Positions 27,425 through 41,842 of a stretch of 64,000 bases of DNA are shown piece by piece (the stretch's first letter is position 1; every line of letters starts with the position of its first letter). The notes under the pieces are model-generated. The model searched no databases. It was not told the DNA's origin and saw only the letters and a program-made list of their open reading frames with translations. The translations under genes were made by a program, and so were the position numbers. This stretch comes from DATIUV01 sp049322755 (lineage in GTDB: Bacteria > Pseudomonadota > Gammaproteobacteria > Burkholderiales > UBA6910): NCBI GenBank assembly GCA_049322755.1, contig JBMOQX010000067.1, positions 1 to 64,000 of the forward strand. The letters run 5' to 3'.

Positions 27425-29799
27425 GGCTGCGGACCGTGCCACTGCCAGTTGCGGATCTCGGGCAGGTCCTGGCCGTGGCGCTCGATGTAGGCGCGGTGCT
27501 CCACCAGCCTGTCGCGCACGAACTGCTTGAGATAGGCGCCGCGCGGCGCCAGCTTCGGCACCCGTTCGGCCGCGTCGGCCAACAGGTGGAAGCGGTCCAG
27601 GTCGTTGCGCACCGTCATGTCGAAGGGCGTCGTCGTGGTGCCCTCCTCCTTGTAGCCGCGCACGTGCAGGTTGCGGTGGTTGGTGCGGCGGTAGCTCAGG
27701 CGGTGAATCAGCCACGGGTAGCCGTGGTAAGCGAAGATGATGGGCCTGTCGGTGGTGAAGAGGGCGTCGAAGTCGCGGTCCGACAGGCCGTGGGGATGCT
27801 CCTCGCGCGGCTGCAGCGTCATCAGGTCCACCACGTTCACCACCCGCACCGCGATCTCCGGCGCGTGCTCGCGCAGCAGTTGGGCGGCGGCGAGCACCTC
27901 CAGCGCCGGCACGTCGCCGGCGCACGCCAGCACCACGTCGGGCTCGCGGCCGCGGTCGCTGCTGGCCCACTCCCAGATGCCGATGCCGGTGGCGCAGTGT
28001 TTGACGGCGGCGTCCATGTCCAGCCACTGGGGCTGGCGCTGCTTGCCGGCGACGATCACGTTCACCAGGTTGCGCGAGCGCAGGCAGCGGTCGGCCAGCA
28101 GCGTGTTGGCGTCCGGCGGCAGGTACACGCGGATCACGTCGGCCTTCTTGTTGACCACGTGGTCGATGAAGCCGGGATCCTGGTGCGAGAAGCCGTTGTG
28201 GTCCTGGCGCCAGACGTGGGAGGTGAGCAGGATGTTGAGCGAGGCGATGGGTCGCCGCCAAGGGATCTCGCGGCTCACCTTCAGCCATTTGGCGTGCTGG
28301 TTGAACATCGAGTCGACGATGTGGATGAACGCCTCATAGCAGGAGAACAGGCCATGGCGCCCGGTGAGCAGGTAGCCCTCGAGCCAGCCCTGGCAGGTGT
28401 GCTCGGAGAGGATCTCCATCACCCGGCCGTCGGGCGCCAGGTCCTCGTCTTCCGGCAGCGTCTCCGCCATCCAGGCGCGGCCGGTGACCTCGAACACGTC
28501 GCCCAGGCGGTTGGACGCGGTCTCGTCGGGACCGAACAGGCGGAAGTTGGCCGCGTCGCGATTGAGGCGCAGCACGTCGCGCAGGTAGCCGCCCAGCGCC
28601 CGCGTCGCCTCGCCCGTCGAGCGTCCCGGCGCCGGCACCGCCAGCGCATAGTCGCGGAAGTCCGGCAGCCGCAGGTCCCGCAGGAGTCCGCCGTTGGCGT
28701 GGGCGCTGGCGCCGATGCGGCGGCGCGCGTCGGGCATCAGCGCCAGCAGCTCGTCGCGCGGCCGGCCGGCGTCGTCGAACAGCTCCTCGGGCCGGTAGCT
28801 CTTCATCCAACGCTCCAGCAGCGCCAGGTGCGCGGGGTTCTCGGCGGCGTCGGCGAACGGTACCTGGTGCGAACGCCAGAAGCCCTCGGTCTTGCGGCCG
28901 TCCACTTCCGCCGGGCCGGTCCAGCCCTTGGGCGTCTCCAGCACGATCATCGGCCAGCGCGGCCGCGCGGCCCGGCCTTCGTCGCGCGCGGCGCGCTGGA
29001 TGGCGCGGATCTCCGCCACTGCCGCGTCCAGCGCCGCTGCCAGCTGCTGGTGCACGGCTTCCGGTTCGCTCCCGGCGACGAAGCGGGGCGCGTAGCCGTA
29101 GCCGATGAGCAGGCTCGCCAGCTCGTCGCGGCCGATGCGCGCCAGCACCGCCGGGCCGGCGATCTTGTAGCCGTTCAGGTGCAGGATCGGCAGCACCGCA
29201 CCGTCGTGGGCCGGGTTGAGGAACTTGTTGCCGTGCCAGGCGGTGGCCAGCGGCCCGGTTTCCGCCTCGCCGTCCCCCACCACGCAGACCGCCAGAAGGT
29301 CGGGGTTGTCGAACGCGGCGCCGAACGCGTGGGCCAGCGAGTAGCCCAGCTCGCCGCCCTCGTGGATCGAGCCCGGGATCTCGGGCGTCACGTGGCTGCC
29401 GATGCCGCCGGGAAACGAGAATTGCTTGAACAGCCGGCGCATGCCCTCGGCGTCCCGGCTCACGTCGGGGTGCAGGTCGCTGTAGGTGCCCTCGAGCCAG
29501 GTGTTGGCGGCGAGCGCCGGGCCGCCGTGGCCGGGGCCGGTGACGAACAGCAGATCCAGCGCGTGGCGGCGCACAATCCGGTTGCAGTGGGCATAGAGCA
29601 GATTGAGGCCGGGCGTCGTCCCCCAGTGCCCCAGCAGCCTCGGCTTGACGTGCGCCGGCGCCAGCGGCTGGCGCAGCAACGGGTTGTCCAGCAAGTAGAT
29701 CTGGCCCACCGAAAGGTAGTTGGCGGCACGCCAACAGGCGTCCACCGCGCGCAGCTCGTCGGCGGAAAGCGCCGCGCCGGTGGCATGGGATTCGTTCAT
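27421..29799 (-). CDS. xfp: Phosphoketolase (xylulose-5-P / fructose-6-P)
   Basis: A 792-residue thiamine-diphosphate enzyme that splits xylulose-5-phosphate or fructose-6-phosphate into acetyl phosphate and a shorter sugar phosphate. Signature blocks include VTGPGHGGPALAANTWLEGT, SHVTPEIPGSIHEGGELGYS, GDGEAETGPLATAWHGNKFL (diphosphate site) and SHVWRQDHNGFSHQDPGFID. Length and both ends fit the family. It lies between treS-mak (89 bp upstream, the largest gap in this operon) and the GT4 gene (overlap ATGA). Which donor sugar is preferred cannot be read from sequence. Confidence 0.92.
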   Translation of the reverse strand: MNESHATGAALSADELRAVDACWRAANYLSVGQIYLLDNPLLRQPLAPAHVKPRLLGHWGTTPGLNLLYAHCNRIVRRHALDLLFVTGPGHGGPALAANTWLEGTYSDLHPDVSRDAEGMRRLFKQFSFPGGIGSHVTPEIPGSIHEGGELGYSLAHAFGAAFDNPDLLAVCVVGDGEAETGPLATAWHGNKFLNPAHDGAVLPILHLNGYKIAGPAVLARIGRDELASLLIGYGYAPRFVAGSEPEAVHQQLAAALDAAVAEIRAIQRAARDEGRAARPRWPMIVLETPKGWTGPAEVDGRKTEGFWRSHQVPFADAAENPAHLALLERWMKSYRPEELFDDAGRPRDELLALMPDARRRIGASAHANGGLLRDLRLPDFRDYALAVPAPGRSTGEATRALGGYLRDVLRLNRDAANFRLFGPDETASNRLGDVFEVTGRAWMAETLPEDEDLAPDGRVMEILSEHTCQGWLEGYLLTGRHGLFSCYEAFIHIVDSMFNQHAKWLKVSREIPWRRPIASLNILLTSHVWRQDHNGFSHQDPGFIDHVVNKKADVIRVYLPPDANTLLADRCLRSRNLVNVIVAGKQRQPQWLDMDAAVKHCATGIGIWEWASSDRGREPDVVLACAGDVPALEVLAAAQLLREHAPEIAVRVVNVVDLMTLQPREEHPHGLSDRDFDALFTTDRPIIFAYHGYPWLIHRLSYRRTNHRNLHVRGYKEEGTTTTPFDMTVRNDLDRFHLLADAAERVPKLAPRGAYLKQFVRDRLVEHRAYIERHGQDLPEIRNWQWHGPQP

Positions 29800-29888
29800 C
29801 GCAAGCCTCCGCGAGGTTGTCTGACCCGATTAAAAGGTCCGAGTGTGCCGGAGGGAGGTATGTTCCCCGCGCGTCGCAAGCGGCCGGC

Positions 29889-33239
<3,351 letters not shown>

Positions 33240-33264
33240 GGCGGTCCCCGTCGTCCCGTTGCTC

Positions 33265-35286
33265 TCAGAGGAAGTAGTCGAAGTCGCGCTCGGTGCGCAC
33301 CCGCCGGCGCACCCGGAACACGTGCGCCACGCCCGGGTCCAGCTGCACGAAGTTGCGCGGCCCGTGCCAGAGATAGCGCGCGCCGGACAGGAGCTCGTGC
33401 ATCTGGTAGGGGGCGCGCTCGTCGAGGCCGAACGCCGCCAGATCCAGGTCGAGCCAGCCGCTCTGGGCGTGGTAGGGGTCCAGGTTCACCACCGTCACCA
33501 GGGCGTTGGGCGGGTCGTCGCAGCGCTTGCTGTAGGCGATCAGGTGGTCGTTGCCGATCGCGTGGAACGCCAGGCTCCAGTCCGACTGCAGCGCCGGATT
33601 CTCGCGCCGGATGCGGTTCAGGCGGGCGACGAGATCGCGCAGGCTGTCCTCCCGCTCCAGGTCCCAGGTGCGGATCTGGTATTTCTCCGAATCGAGGTAC
33701 TCCTCGCTGCCGGGCTCGCGCGGCGTGTGCTCGAGCAGCTCGAACGCGGGGCCGTAGATGCCGTAGCTGGCGGAGAGCGTCGCTGCCAGAGCGAGCCGCG
33801 CGGTGAACGCCGGCCGCCCGCCGAACTGCAGGTATTCGGTGAGGATGTCCGGCGTGTTGGGCCAGACGTTGGGGCGGAAATATTCGCGCCCGGGACCCCG
33901 CGTGAGCTCGGTGAAGTAGTCGGTCAGCTCCTGCTTGGTGTTGCGCCAGGCGAAGTAGGTGTAGGACTGGGTGTAGCCCAGCTTGGCCAGCCGGTGCATG
34001 ACCTTGGGCCGGGTGAACGCCTCGGCCAGGAAGATGACGTCCGGGTGCGCCTGCTTGAGCTCGGCGACGACCCACTCCCAGAACGGAAACGGCTTGGTGT
34101 GGGGGTTGTCGACGCGGAAGATGCGCACGCCCTCGTCGAGCCAGAACTCGAACACGCTCTTCAGCTCGCGCCACAGCGCCTGCCAGGCGTCGGTCTCGAA
34201 GTTGAACGGATAGATGTCCTGGTATTTCTTCGGCGGGTTCTCGGCGTACTGCACGGTGCCGTCGGGGCGCCAGCGGAACCACTCCGGGTGCTCGCTCACG
34301 TAGGGATGGTCCGGCGCGCACTGGAACGCGATGTCCAGCGCGATCTCCAGCTTCTGGCGCCGCGCTTCCGCGACCAGGAAACGGAAATCCTCCAGCGTGC
34401 CCAGCTCGGGATGGATCGCCTTGTGGCCGCCCTCCGCGGCCCCGATCGCCCACGGGCTGCCGACGTCGTCGGGCGCGGGATCGAGGGTGTTGTTGCGGCC
34501 TTTGCGCTTCACCCGCCCGATCGGATGGATCGGCGGGAGGTAGAGCACGTCGAAGCCCATGGCGGCAACGTAGGGCAGGCGTGCCGCCACGTCGCGCAGG
34601 GTGCCGTGGCGGCCCGGCTCCGCCGCGGCGGAGCGCGGAAACAGCTCGTACCAGGTGGAAAAGCGCGCGCGCTCGCGGTCGACGGTGACGCTCAGCTCCG
34701 TCGGATGGCGCAGCGCCAGCGAGCGGTCGGCGTAGCGCATCGCCAGCGCCGCCAGCTCCTGGTCCAGCCCGATGCGTTTCAGCTCGTCGGCGGGATGGTC
34801 GCCCGCCAGCCGCTCGGCCCAGCGGCGCAGGTGTTCGGCATCCGCGCCCGCGGCCCGGCCCGACGCACCCTCGATCAGGTGCGCGCCCACCAGCGCAGCG
34901 ATGGCGATGTCCTCGGCGTCCACGCGGCGCGCGAAGTCGTGGCGCCAGGAGAGGAAGTGATCGACCCAGGCGACGATGGTGTAGCGGTAGCGGCCGAGCC
35001 GCTGCACCTGGAACGAGCCGCGCCAACGGTCGTTGCCGAGGGGGCGCATCGGCGCCTCCTGCCACTGCGGGTCTTCCTCGTGCCGGAACGCGAGCCGGCA
35101 GGCGAGCACATCGTGGCCGTCGGTGAAGGCATCGGCCTCGACGGCGACCGCTTCGCCCACCACCCGCTTGACCGGATAGCGGCCGCCCTCGACGCTCGGG
35201 GCGACGCCCTCGATGACCACGCGCACGCGGCCGTCGAGGGCGGCGGCGGTGGAAGGCAGGGCCTGGGTGCCGGCGTCCATCTTCAT
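33265..35286 (-). CDS. glgE: Alpha-1,4-glucan:maltose-1-phosphate maltosyltransferase
   Basis: A 673-residue GH13_3 enzyme that adds maltosyl units from maltose-1-phosphate to alpha-1,4-glucan. Key blocks are LYLPPIHPIGRVKRKGRNNT, GSPWAIGAAEGGHKAIHPEL, nucleophile block GVRIFRVDNPHTKPFPFWEW and acid/base DVIFLAEAFTRPKVMH. An N-terminal beta-domain (RVRVVIEGVAPSVEGGRYPV) and helical insert precede the barrel, as in known GlgE proteins. It sits between glgB (22 bp) and treS-mak (25 bp), the usual GlgE-pathway arrangement. Confidence 0.95.
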   Translation of the reverse strand: MKMDAGTQALPSTAAALDGRVRVVIEGVAPSVEGGRYPVKRVVGEAVAVEADAFTDGHDVLACRLAFRHEEDPQWQEAPMRPLGNDRWRGSFQVQRLGRYRYTIVAWVDHFLSWRHDFARRVDAEDIAIAALVGAHLIEGASGRAAGADAEHLRRWAERLAGDHPADELKRIGLDQELAALAMRYADRSLALRHPTELSVTVDRERARFSTWYELFPRSAAAEPGRHGTLRDVAARLPYVAAMGFDVLYLPPIHPIGRVKRKGRNNTLDPAPDDVGSPWAIGAAEGGHKAIHPELGTLEDFRFLVAEARRQKLEIALDIAFQCAPDHPYVSEHPEWFRWRPDGTVQYAENPPKKYQDIYPFNFETDAWQALWRELKSVFEFWLDEGVRIFRVDNPHTKPFPFWEWVVAELKQAHPDVIFLAEAFTRPKVMHRLAKLGYTQSYTYFAWRNTKQELTDYFTELTRGPGREYFRPNVWPNTPDILTEYLQFGGRPAFTARLALAATLSASYGIYGPAFELLEHTPREPGSEEYLDSEKYQIRTWDLEREDSLRDLVARLNRIRRENPALQSDWSLAFHAIGNDHLIAYSKRCDDPPNALVTVVNLDPYHAQSGWLDLDLAAFGLDERAPYQMHELLSGARYLWHGPRNFVQLDPGVAHVFRVRRRVRTERDFDYFL

Positions 35287-35308
35287 CCTCCTCGTTGCGA
35301 CAGGTCCG

Positions 35309-37216
<1,908 letters not shown>

Positions 37217-37499
37217 CCCGGATCTCCCAGATCTGTGGCGGGCGGATTCGTGCGCGGACCGCGAAGGCCGGTGGCGGCCCGGAAGCCGGACCCCTTATGA
37301 CAAGCAGCTACCGTCCCGCAAGGGAGGTGGTGCGAGTTTCCCTGAGAGGGAGCCGGAGCGCGCGTCGCAGCACCGTCCCGATGGATTCTACTGAGCGAGC
37401 GCAAGGCGTGTGCAGGTCCGGTCGAATATAGCACAGCGCTCCCCACCGAACTACCCGGCACTGCCGGCGCCGTTCTCCAAGGATGCCTATAATCCGCGC
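37217..37499. other. Divergent intergenic region between glgB and GH gene
   Basis: No credible gene. TATAAT at 37488-37493 ends seven bases before the A of the plus-strand ATG, which would give a nearly leaderless transcript for the hydrolase. No promoter was clear for glgB. Confidence 0.35.
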
Positions 37500-38675
37500 A
37501 TGCCCGACGCCGCACCCACGCTGGTGGCCCGCTGCCGCGAGGCAGCGCTGGCGCTGCTGCGCGCCAACACCGGTCCCGACGGGATCATGGCCGCCACGCC
37601 GTCGCGCCGCTCGCAGCAGAAGCACTATCACGCGGTGTTCGCGCGCGATGCCGGCCTGTGCACGCTCGCCATGGTGCGCTCCGGCGACGCGGCGCTGATC
37701 GAGGGCGCCCGCAACGCTCTGGTGCTCATGGCCCGTCATCAGGCGGACAACGGCCAGATACCGAAGTTCGTTTTGCCGGCGAAGGCGGACGCCGATTTCT
37801 GGTACGTGGGCTGCATCGACGCGACGCTGTGGTGGCTCATCGCGCTCAAGCATTTCTCGCGCCAGCTGCCGGAGGAAGCGCTGGAGCATCGCCTCGGCGC
37901 CGAAGTCGGGCGCGCGATCCAGTGGCTGCAGTGCCAGGAGCATCCGCGCCTGGCGCTCATCGCCCAGAACGAGGCCAGCGACTGGGCCGACATCATGCCG
38001 CGCTCGGGCTTCGTGCTCTACACCAACGCGCTCTGGTATTACGTGAAACGCCTCTACCGGCTGCCGCGCGCGCCGGAGACGCGCCACCATTTCAACCACC
38101 TGTTCTTCCCGTTCGGCGGCGAGCTGCCGGAGTACCGCCGGCTGCGCCTGCTGGGCCACTTCGTGCGCAATCGCGCGAAAGTGCGCAGCCTCTACCTCTC
38201 GTTCGTGAACTTCTCGTTCTGGGGCGAGGAGGGCGACGTCCTCGGCAACCTGCTGGCGATCCTGGTGGGTCTGGCCGGCGGGCCGCGCGCGCGTGCGCTC
38301 CTGCGCGCGCTGGCGCAGGCGAAGGTGGACGAGCCCTGGCCGGCGCGCGCCACGGTGACGCCGATCGAGGACGATTCGCCGCTGTGGCGCATCTACATGG
38401 AGCGCCACCGGCAGAACCTGGCGTGGCAGTACCACAACGGCGGCGCCTGGCCGATGGTGGGCGGGTTCTGGGTCATGGCGCTGGCGGCGCAGGGGAACGC
38501 GGCGGCGGCCCGGGCGGCGCTCGCGCGGCTGGCGGCGGCCAACGCGGTGAACGGCTTCGAGTTCAACGAATGGTTTCACGGCCGCAGCGGCGAACCCATG
38601 GGCATGGCAGGACAGTCGTGGAGCGCCGCGGCGTTTCTGCTGGCGGAGGCGGCCCTGGCGGGCAGGGTCCTGTAG
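37500..38675 (+). CDS. Glycoside hydrolase, GH100/amylo-1,6-glucosidase-like
   Basis: A 391-residue protein with an expected (alpha/alpha)6 barrel. It begins LVARCREAALALLRANTGPD and has YHAVFARDAGLCTLAMVRSG, a first acidic residue region, then NEASDWADIMPRSGFVLYTN with the Asp of the second catalytic region, and QYHNGGAWPMVGGFWVMALA. These blocks resemble GH100 neutral invertases and glycogen-debranching amylo-1,6-glucosidases. The activity is thus either sucrose hydrolysis or glucan debranching; position beside the glucan operons favours the second. ATG 37500 is used because the -10 element lies directly upstream. Confidence 0.7.
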   Translation: MPDAAPTLVARCREAALALLRANTGPDGIMAATPSRRSQQKHYHAVFARDAGLCTLAMVRSGDAALIEGARNALVLMARHQADNGQIPKFVLPAKADADFWYVGCIDATLWWLIALKHFSRQLPEEALEHRLGAEVGRAIQWLQCQEHPRLALIAQNEASDWADIMPRSGFVLYTNALWYYVKRLYRLPRAPETRHHFNHLFFPFGGELPEYRRLRLLGHFVRNRAKVRSLYLSFVNFSFWGEEGDVLGNLLAILVGLAGGPRARALLRALAQAKVDEPWPARATVTPIEDDSPLWRIYMERHRQNLAWQYHNGGAWPMVGGFWVMALAAQGNAAAARAALARLAAANAVNGFEFNEWFHGRSGEPMGMAGQSWSAAAFLLAEAALAGRVL

Positions 38676-38740
38676 CCGGCCTATAATTCAAGCAAGCCCG
38701 GCGGCATCGCCGCACGGGCTGCCTTCCGGAGGAGGCCCCC

Positions 38741-39691
38741 ATGGACGCCCGAGTTCTGCTCTACGCCGGCGACGCGCTGGCGCGCTACGGCTTTCCCGGA
38801 GGTCACCCGTTCGGCACCGACCGCCAGCAGGCGTTCCTGAAGGAAGCGACGCGCCAGGGACTGCATGCCGCCGCCGCGCTGCGCGAGCCGGTCGCCGCGA
38901 CCCGCGATGCCCTCGAGCGCTTCCATTCCCCGGACTACATCGATTTGGTGGAGCGGCTCTCGCGCGACGGCGGCGGCTTCCTCGATTACGGCGACACCCC
39001 GGCGTTTCCGGGCGTGCTGGAAGCTGCCTCCACGGTGGTGGGCTCGGCGCTGGACGGCCTGCGGCGCGTGATGGACGGCGAATGCCGGCGCACCTTCCAG
39101 GCCATCGGCGGTCTGCACCACGCGCGGCGCTCGCGCGCCGCCGGGTTCTGCGTCTTCAACGACACCGGCGTGGTGATCGAGACGCTGCGGCGGGAGTTCG
39201 GGGTGGGCCGGGTTGCCTACGTCGACATCGACGTCCACCACGGCGACGGGGTGTTCTATTCCTTCGAAAGCGACCCCGACGTGGCGGTGGTGGACATCCA
39301 CGAGGACGGCACCTATCTCTACCCCGGCACCGGCCACGCCCACGAGACCGGCCAGGGCGCCGCGGCGGGGACCAAGCTCAACCTGCCGCTGCCGCCGGGG
39401 GCGGGCGACCGCGAGTTCCTGCTGGCTTGGGAGGTGGCGGAGAAGTTCCTGCGCCGCTTCGCGCCCGAGTTCGTCATCCTGCAGTGCGGCGCCGACAGCC
39501 TGGCCGGCGATCCGCTCGCGCACCTGCGCCTGACGGCGGCGGCCCACGCCCACGCGGCCCGGCGCCTCACGCAGCTGGCGGAGGAGTTCGCCGGCGGCCG
39601 GCTCATGGCCTTCGGCGGCGGCGGCTACAGCCGCGCCAATCTGGCGCAGGCGTGGAGCGGGGTGCTGAAGGAACTGATCGAGGCCGCTTAA
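38741..39691 (+). CDS. Histone deacetylase-family (AcuC/HDAC-like) deacetylase
   Basis: A 316-residue zinc hydrolase of the arginase/deacetylase fold. The catalytic region reads AIGGLHHARRSRAAGFCVFN, then VAYVDIDVHHGDGVFYSFES with the Asp and His zinc ligands, and LQCGADSLAGDPLAHLRLT with the third Asp. The loop FGGGGYSRANLAQAWS closes the pocket. It removes acetyl groups from lysine or from small amides; the bacterial substrate is not known. The ATG is preceded by GGAGG, and a perfect TATAAT lies at 38682-38687 in the gap after the previous gene. Confidence 0.85.
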   Translation: MDARVLLYAGDALARYGFPGGHPFGTDRQQAFLKEATRQGLHAAAALREPVAATRDALERFHSPDYIDLVERLSRDGGGFLDYGDTPAFPGVLEAASTVVGSALDGLRRVMDGECRRTFQAIGGLHHARRSRAAGFCVFNDTGVVIETLRREFGVGRVAYVDIDVHHGDGVFYSFESDPDVAVVDIHEDGTYLYPGTGHAHETGQGAAAGTKLNLPLPPGAGDREFLLAWEVAEKFLRRFAPEFVILQCGADSLAGDPLAHLRLTAAAHAHAARRLTQLAEEFAGGRLMAFGGGGYSRANLAQAWSGVLKELIEAA

Positions 39692-39878
39692 GCGGGTGCC
39701 GCGCGCACCATCATCGCGCATCGGCCTTGCATCGCGCACCGCGGAGGCGCAGGCCGTCGCCGAAAAGTCTCGCCGGGCGTGAAGTTTGCCGCAAATACTG
39801 CGCGGCATGGACATTGCTAAATTCCCCACGAACCCGCCGGCCTCTCGTTGCTCCGGCGCGGCGTGGAGGAAATCCCCC

Positions 39879-40853
39879 ATGAGCTTTGCCCGCTGGCTGC
39901 GGGACCTGGATTCCGAGGATCGCAGCGTCGGTCTCAGCGAAGACGACGCGCACCATCTCTTCGGCGCCATGCTGGACGGCGGCGTGCCGGACATGGAACT
40001 GGGCGCGCTCCTGACGGCGTTGCGGCGCAAGCCGCTCGACCTGAACGAACTGTTCGGTTTCTTCCGCGCGCTGAGCGAGCGCACGTCGCGCCTGACCGCG
40101 CCGCCCGCCGCCCTCAGGCCGGTGGTGCTGCCCGCCTATGGCGCGACCCGCGAGTATCCCAATCTGCTGCCGCTGGTGGCGCTGCTCCTGCGCCGCTTCG
40201 GGGTGCCGGTGCTGATTCACGGCACGCTGGAAAGCGCTGGCGGCACCGGCAGCGCCCAGGTGCTGCGGCAGCTGGGCGTGCTGCCCAGCGCCGGGGTGAC
40301 GCCGGCGCAGCAGGCGCTGGCGGCGCACGGCATCGCCTTCCTGCCGGTCGCGGCGCTCAATCCCGGGCTGGGCGCGCTGGTCGCGCTGCGGGCGCGCCTC
40401 GGTTTCAAGACGGTGGCCTTTACGGTGGCGCGGCTGATCGCGCCGTTCGGCGGTGAGGGCTTTCGCGTCGTGGGGGGCTGTTCGGCCGAGGAACGGGCGA
40501 CATTGCGCGACTTCCTGCTTTCCTCCGGCGCGCGCGCGCTGCTGCTGGAACTGACCGAAGGCGAAGCGTTCGCCAATCCGGACCGGCGGCCGCGGCTGGA
40601 GTACGTCGCCGACGGCGACGCGCAACTGCTGTTCGAGAACGAAATGGGCGCGGTGCGCGGCAGCCTGCAGGTGGCTTCCGACGCTACGGCCACCGCGGCC
40701 TGGATCCGTCAGGCGCTGGCCGGCGACGTGCCGATCCCGCTGCCGATCGTGAACCAGGTGGCGTGCTGCCTGTTCGGCGCCGGCTATACGGACGACATGA
40801 ACCAGGCCAAAGCGATCGTGGCGGTGGAGACCCGCACCCACGCCAGCGCATAG
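39879..40853 (+). CDS. YbiB-like protein of the anthranilate phosphoribosyltransferase fold
   Basis: A 324-residue protein related to anthranilate and nucleoside phosphoribosyltransferases (TrpD fold) and to E. coli YbiB, a nucleic-acid-binding homologue. The N-terminal helical domain ends in DMELGALLTALRRKPLDLNE, and the second domain has VPVLIHGTLESAGGTGSAQVL at the place of the GTGGD loop of active enzymes. Because the phosphoribosyl-binding GTGGD is altered, a binding rather than catalytic role is more likely. ATG 39879 follows GGAGG with ten-base spacing. Confidence 0.75.
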   Translation: MSFARWLRDLDSEDRSVGLSEDDAHHLFGAMLDGGVPDMELGALLTALRRKPLDLNELFGFFRALSERTSRLTAPPAALRPVVLPAYGATREYPNLLPLVALLLRRFGVPVLIHGTLESAGGTGSAQVLRQLGVLPSAGVTPAQQALAAHGIAFLPVAALNPGLGALVALRARLGFKTVAFTVARLIAPFGGEGFRVVGGCSAEERATLRDFLLSSGARALLLELTEGEAFANPDRRPRLEYVADGDAQLLFENEMGAVRGSLQVASDATATAAWIRQALAGDVPIPLPIVNQVACCLFGAGYTDDMNQAKAIVAVETRTHASA

Positions 40854-40884
40854 CTGCAGATTTTTCAAGCAGTTGCGCCCGCGG

Positions 40885-40939
40885 CAATAGGTGAGCAAAT
40901 TACTCAACTATTGTCCGGGGCGACCCGATCGCATAAAAT
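40885..40939 (+). promoter_or_regulatory. sodB promoter with overlapping inverted repeat
   Basis: TTGTCC (40911-40916) and TAAAAT (40934-40939) are spaced by 17 bp. Overlapping the -35, CAATAGGTGAG (40885-40895) is a near-perfect inverted repeat of ACTCAACTATTG (40902-40913), with a 6-bp centre and one mismatch. This is a likely operator for a repressor of superoxide dismutase; the regulator is unknown. Confidence 0.6.
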
Positions 40940-40987
40940 TGGCGGCTCTCCCCCGTCAACAACGACTTCCCAAAGGAGAATTCCTCG

Positions 40988-41569
40988 ATGGAACACAAGC
41001 TTCCAGAACTGCCGTATGCCATGGACGCGCTCGCGCCCACGATTTCGAAAGAGACGCTCGAGTTCCACTACGGCAGGCATCACCAGGCCTACGTCACCAA
41101 CCTCAACAACCTGATCAAGGGCACCGAGTTCGAGAACGCCGCGCTCGAGGACATCGTCAAGAAGGCGCCCGCCGGCGGCATCTTCAACAACGCCGCGCAG
41201 GTGTGGAACCACACCTTCTACTGGAACTCGATGGCGCCCAAGGCCGGCGGCAAACCCGCGGGCGCATTGGCCGCGGCCATTGACAGGAAATGGGGCTCGT
41301 TCGACGCCTTCAAGGAGGCGTTCAACAAGATGGGCGCCGGCAACTTCGGCTCCGGCTGGACCTGGCTGGTGAAGAAGGCCGACGGCTCGGTGGACATCGT
41401 CAACACCTCCAACGCGGGCACGCCGCTCACCACCGCCGACAAGGCGCTGCTCACCTGCGACGTGTGGGAGCACGCCTACTACATCGACTACCGCAACGCC
41501 CGGCCCAAGTACCTGGAGTCCTGGTGGAACCTGGTCAACTGGGATTTCGCGGCGAAGAACTTCGGCTGA
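40988..41569 (+). CDS. sodB: Superoxide dismutase [Fe]
   Basis: A 193-residue iron-type superoxide dismutase, converting superoxide to oxygen and hydrogen peroxide. Metal ligands are in LEFHYGRHHQAYVTNLNNLI, the AQVWNHTFYWNSMAP histidine, and the final DVWEHAYYIDYRNARPKYLE (Asp and His). No signal peptide, so cytoplasmic. AAGGAG is placed well before the ATG. It carries its own promoter with an overlapping palindrome and ends in a strong terminator. It would protect oxygen-sensitive iron-sulfur enzymes such as those of the arr and arx systems; that connection is inference. Confidence 0.95.
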   Translation: MEHKLPELPYAMDALAPTISKETLEFHYGRHHQAYVTNLNNLIKGTEFENAALEDIVKKAPAGGIFNNAAQVWNHTFYWNSMAPKAGGKPAGALAAAIDRKWGSFDAFKEAFNKMGAGNFGSGWTWLVKKADGSVDIVNTSNAGTPLTTADKALLTCDVWEHAYYIDYRNARPKYLESWWNLVNWDFAAKNFG

Positions 41570-41610
41570 CGAATCACCGGCGCGGCGGCTGACGCCGCGG
41601 GTTCCTCGTC

Positions 41611-41653
41611 AGGGCCCCGCAGGGATACGCTCTCCGCGGGGCCCTGTCGTTTT
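41611..41653 (+). terminator. Intrinsic terminator after sodB
   Basis: A perfect 10-bp stem (AGGGCCCCGC at 41611-41620 with GCGGGGCCCT at 41636-41645) is followed by GTCGTTTT, directly downstream of sodB. Confidence 0.75.
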
Positions 41654-41842
41654 CAGCCGCCACCGCCGGCCACGGCGAGGCATAATTTCCCGGTCGTGCT
41701 GTCTACGGTTTTGGGGGAGCTTACGCGTCACGATTTGTGACAAAGAGCTGACATGGTAAAGGTGGAAAAACACCATGTATCAATCATCACCCCACCTTTC
41801 TTCTTATACCTCCTACAGCCCTGTGTGGCGCTTCCGTAGCAG
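41654..41842. other. AT-richer region with two inverted repeats
   Basis: No gene seen between the convergent sodB and amidase genes. The latter half is clearly lower in G+C than its surroundings and holds two hairpins: GTCAC-GATTT-GTGAC and ACATGGT with ACCATGT separated by 14 bases. The composition suggests imported DNA reaching up to the amidase end. Confidence 0.4.
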
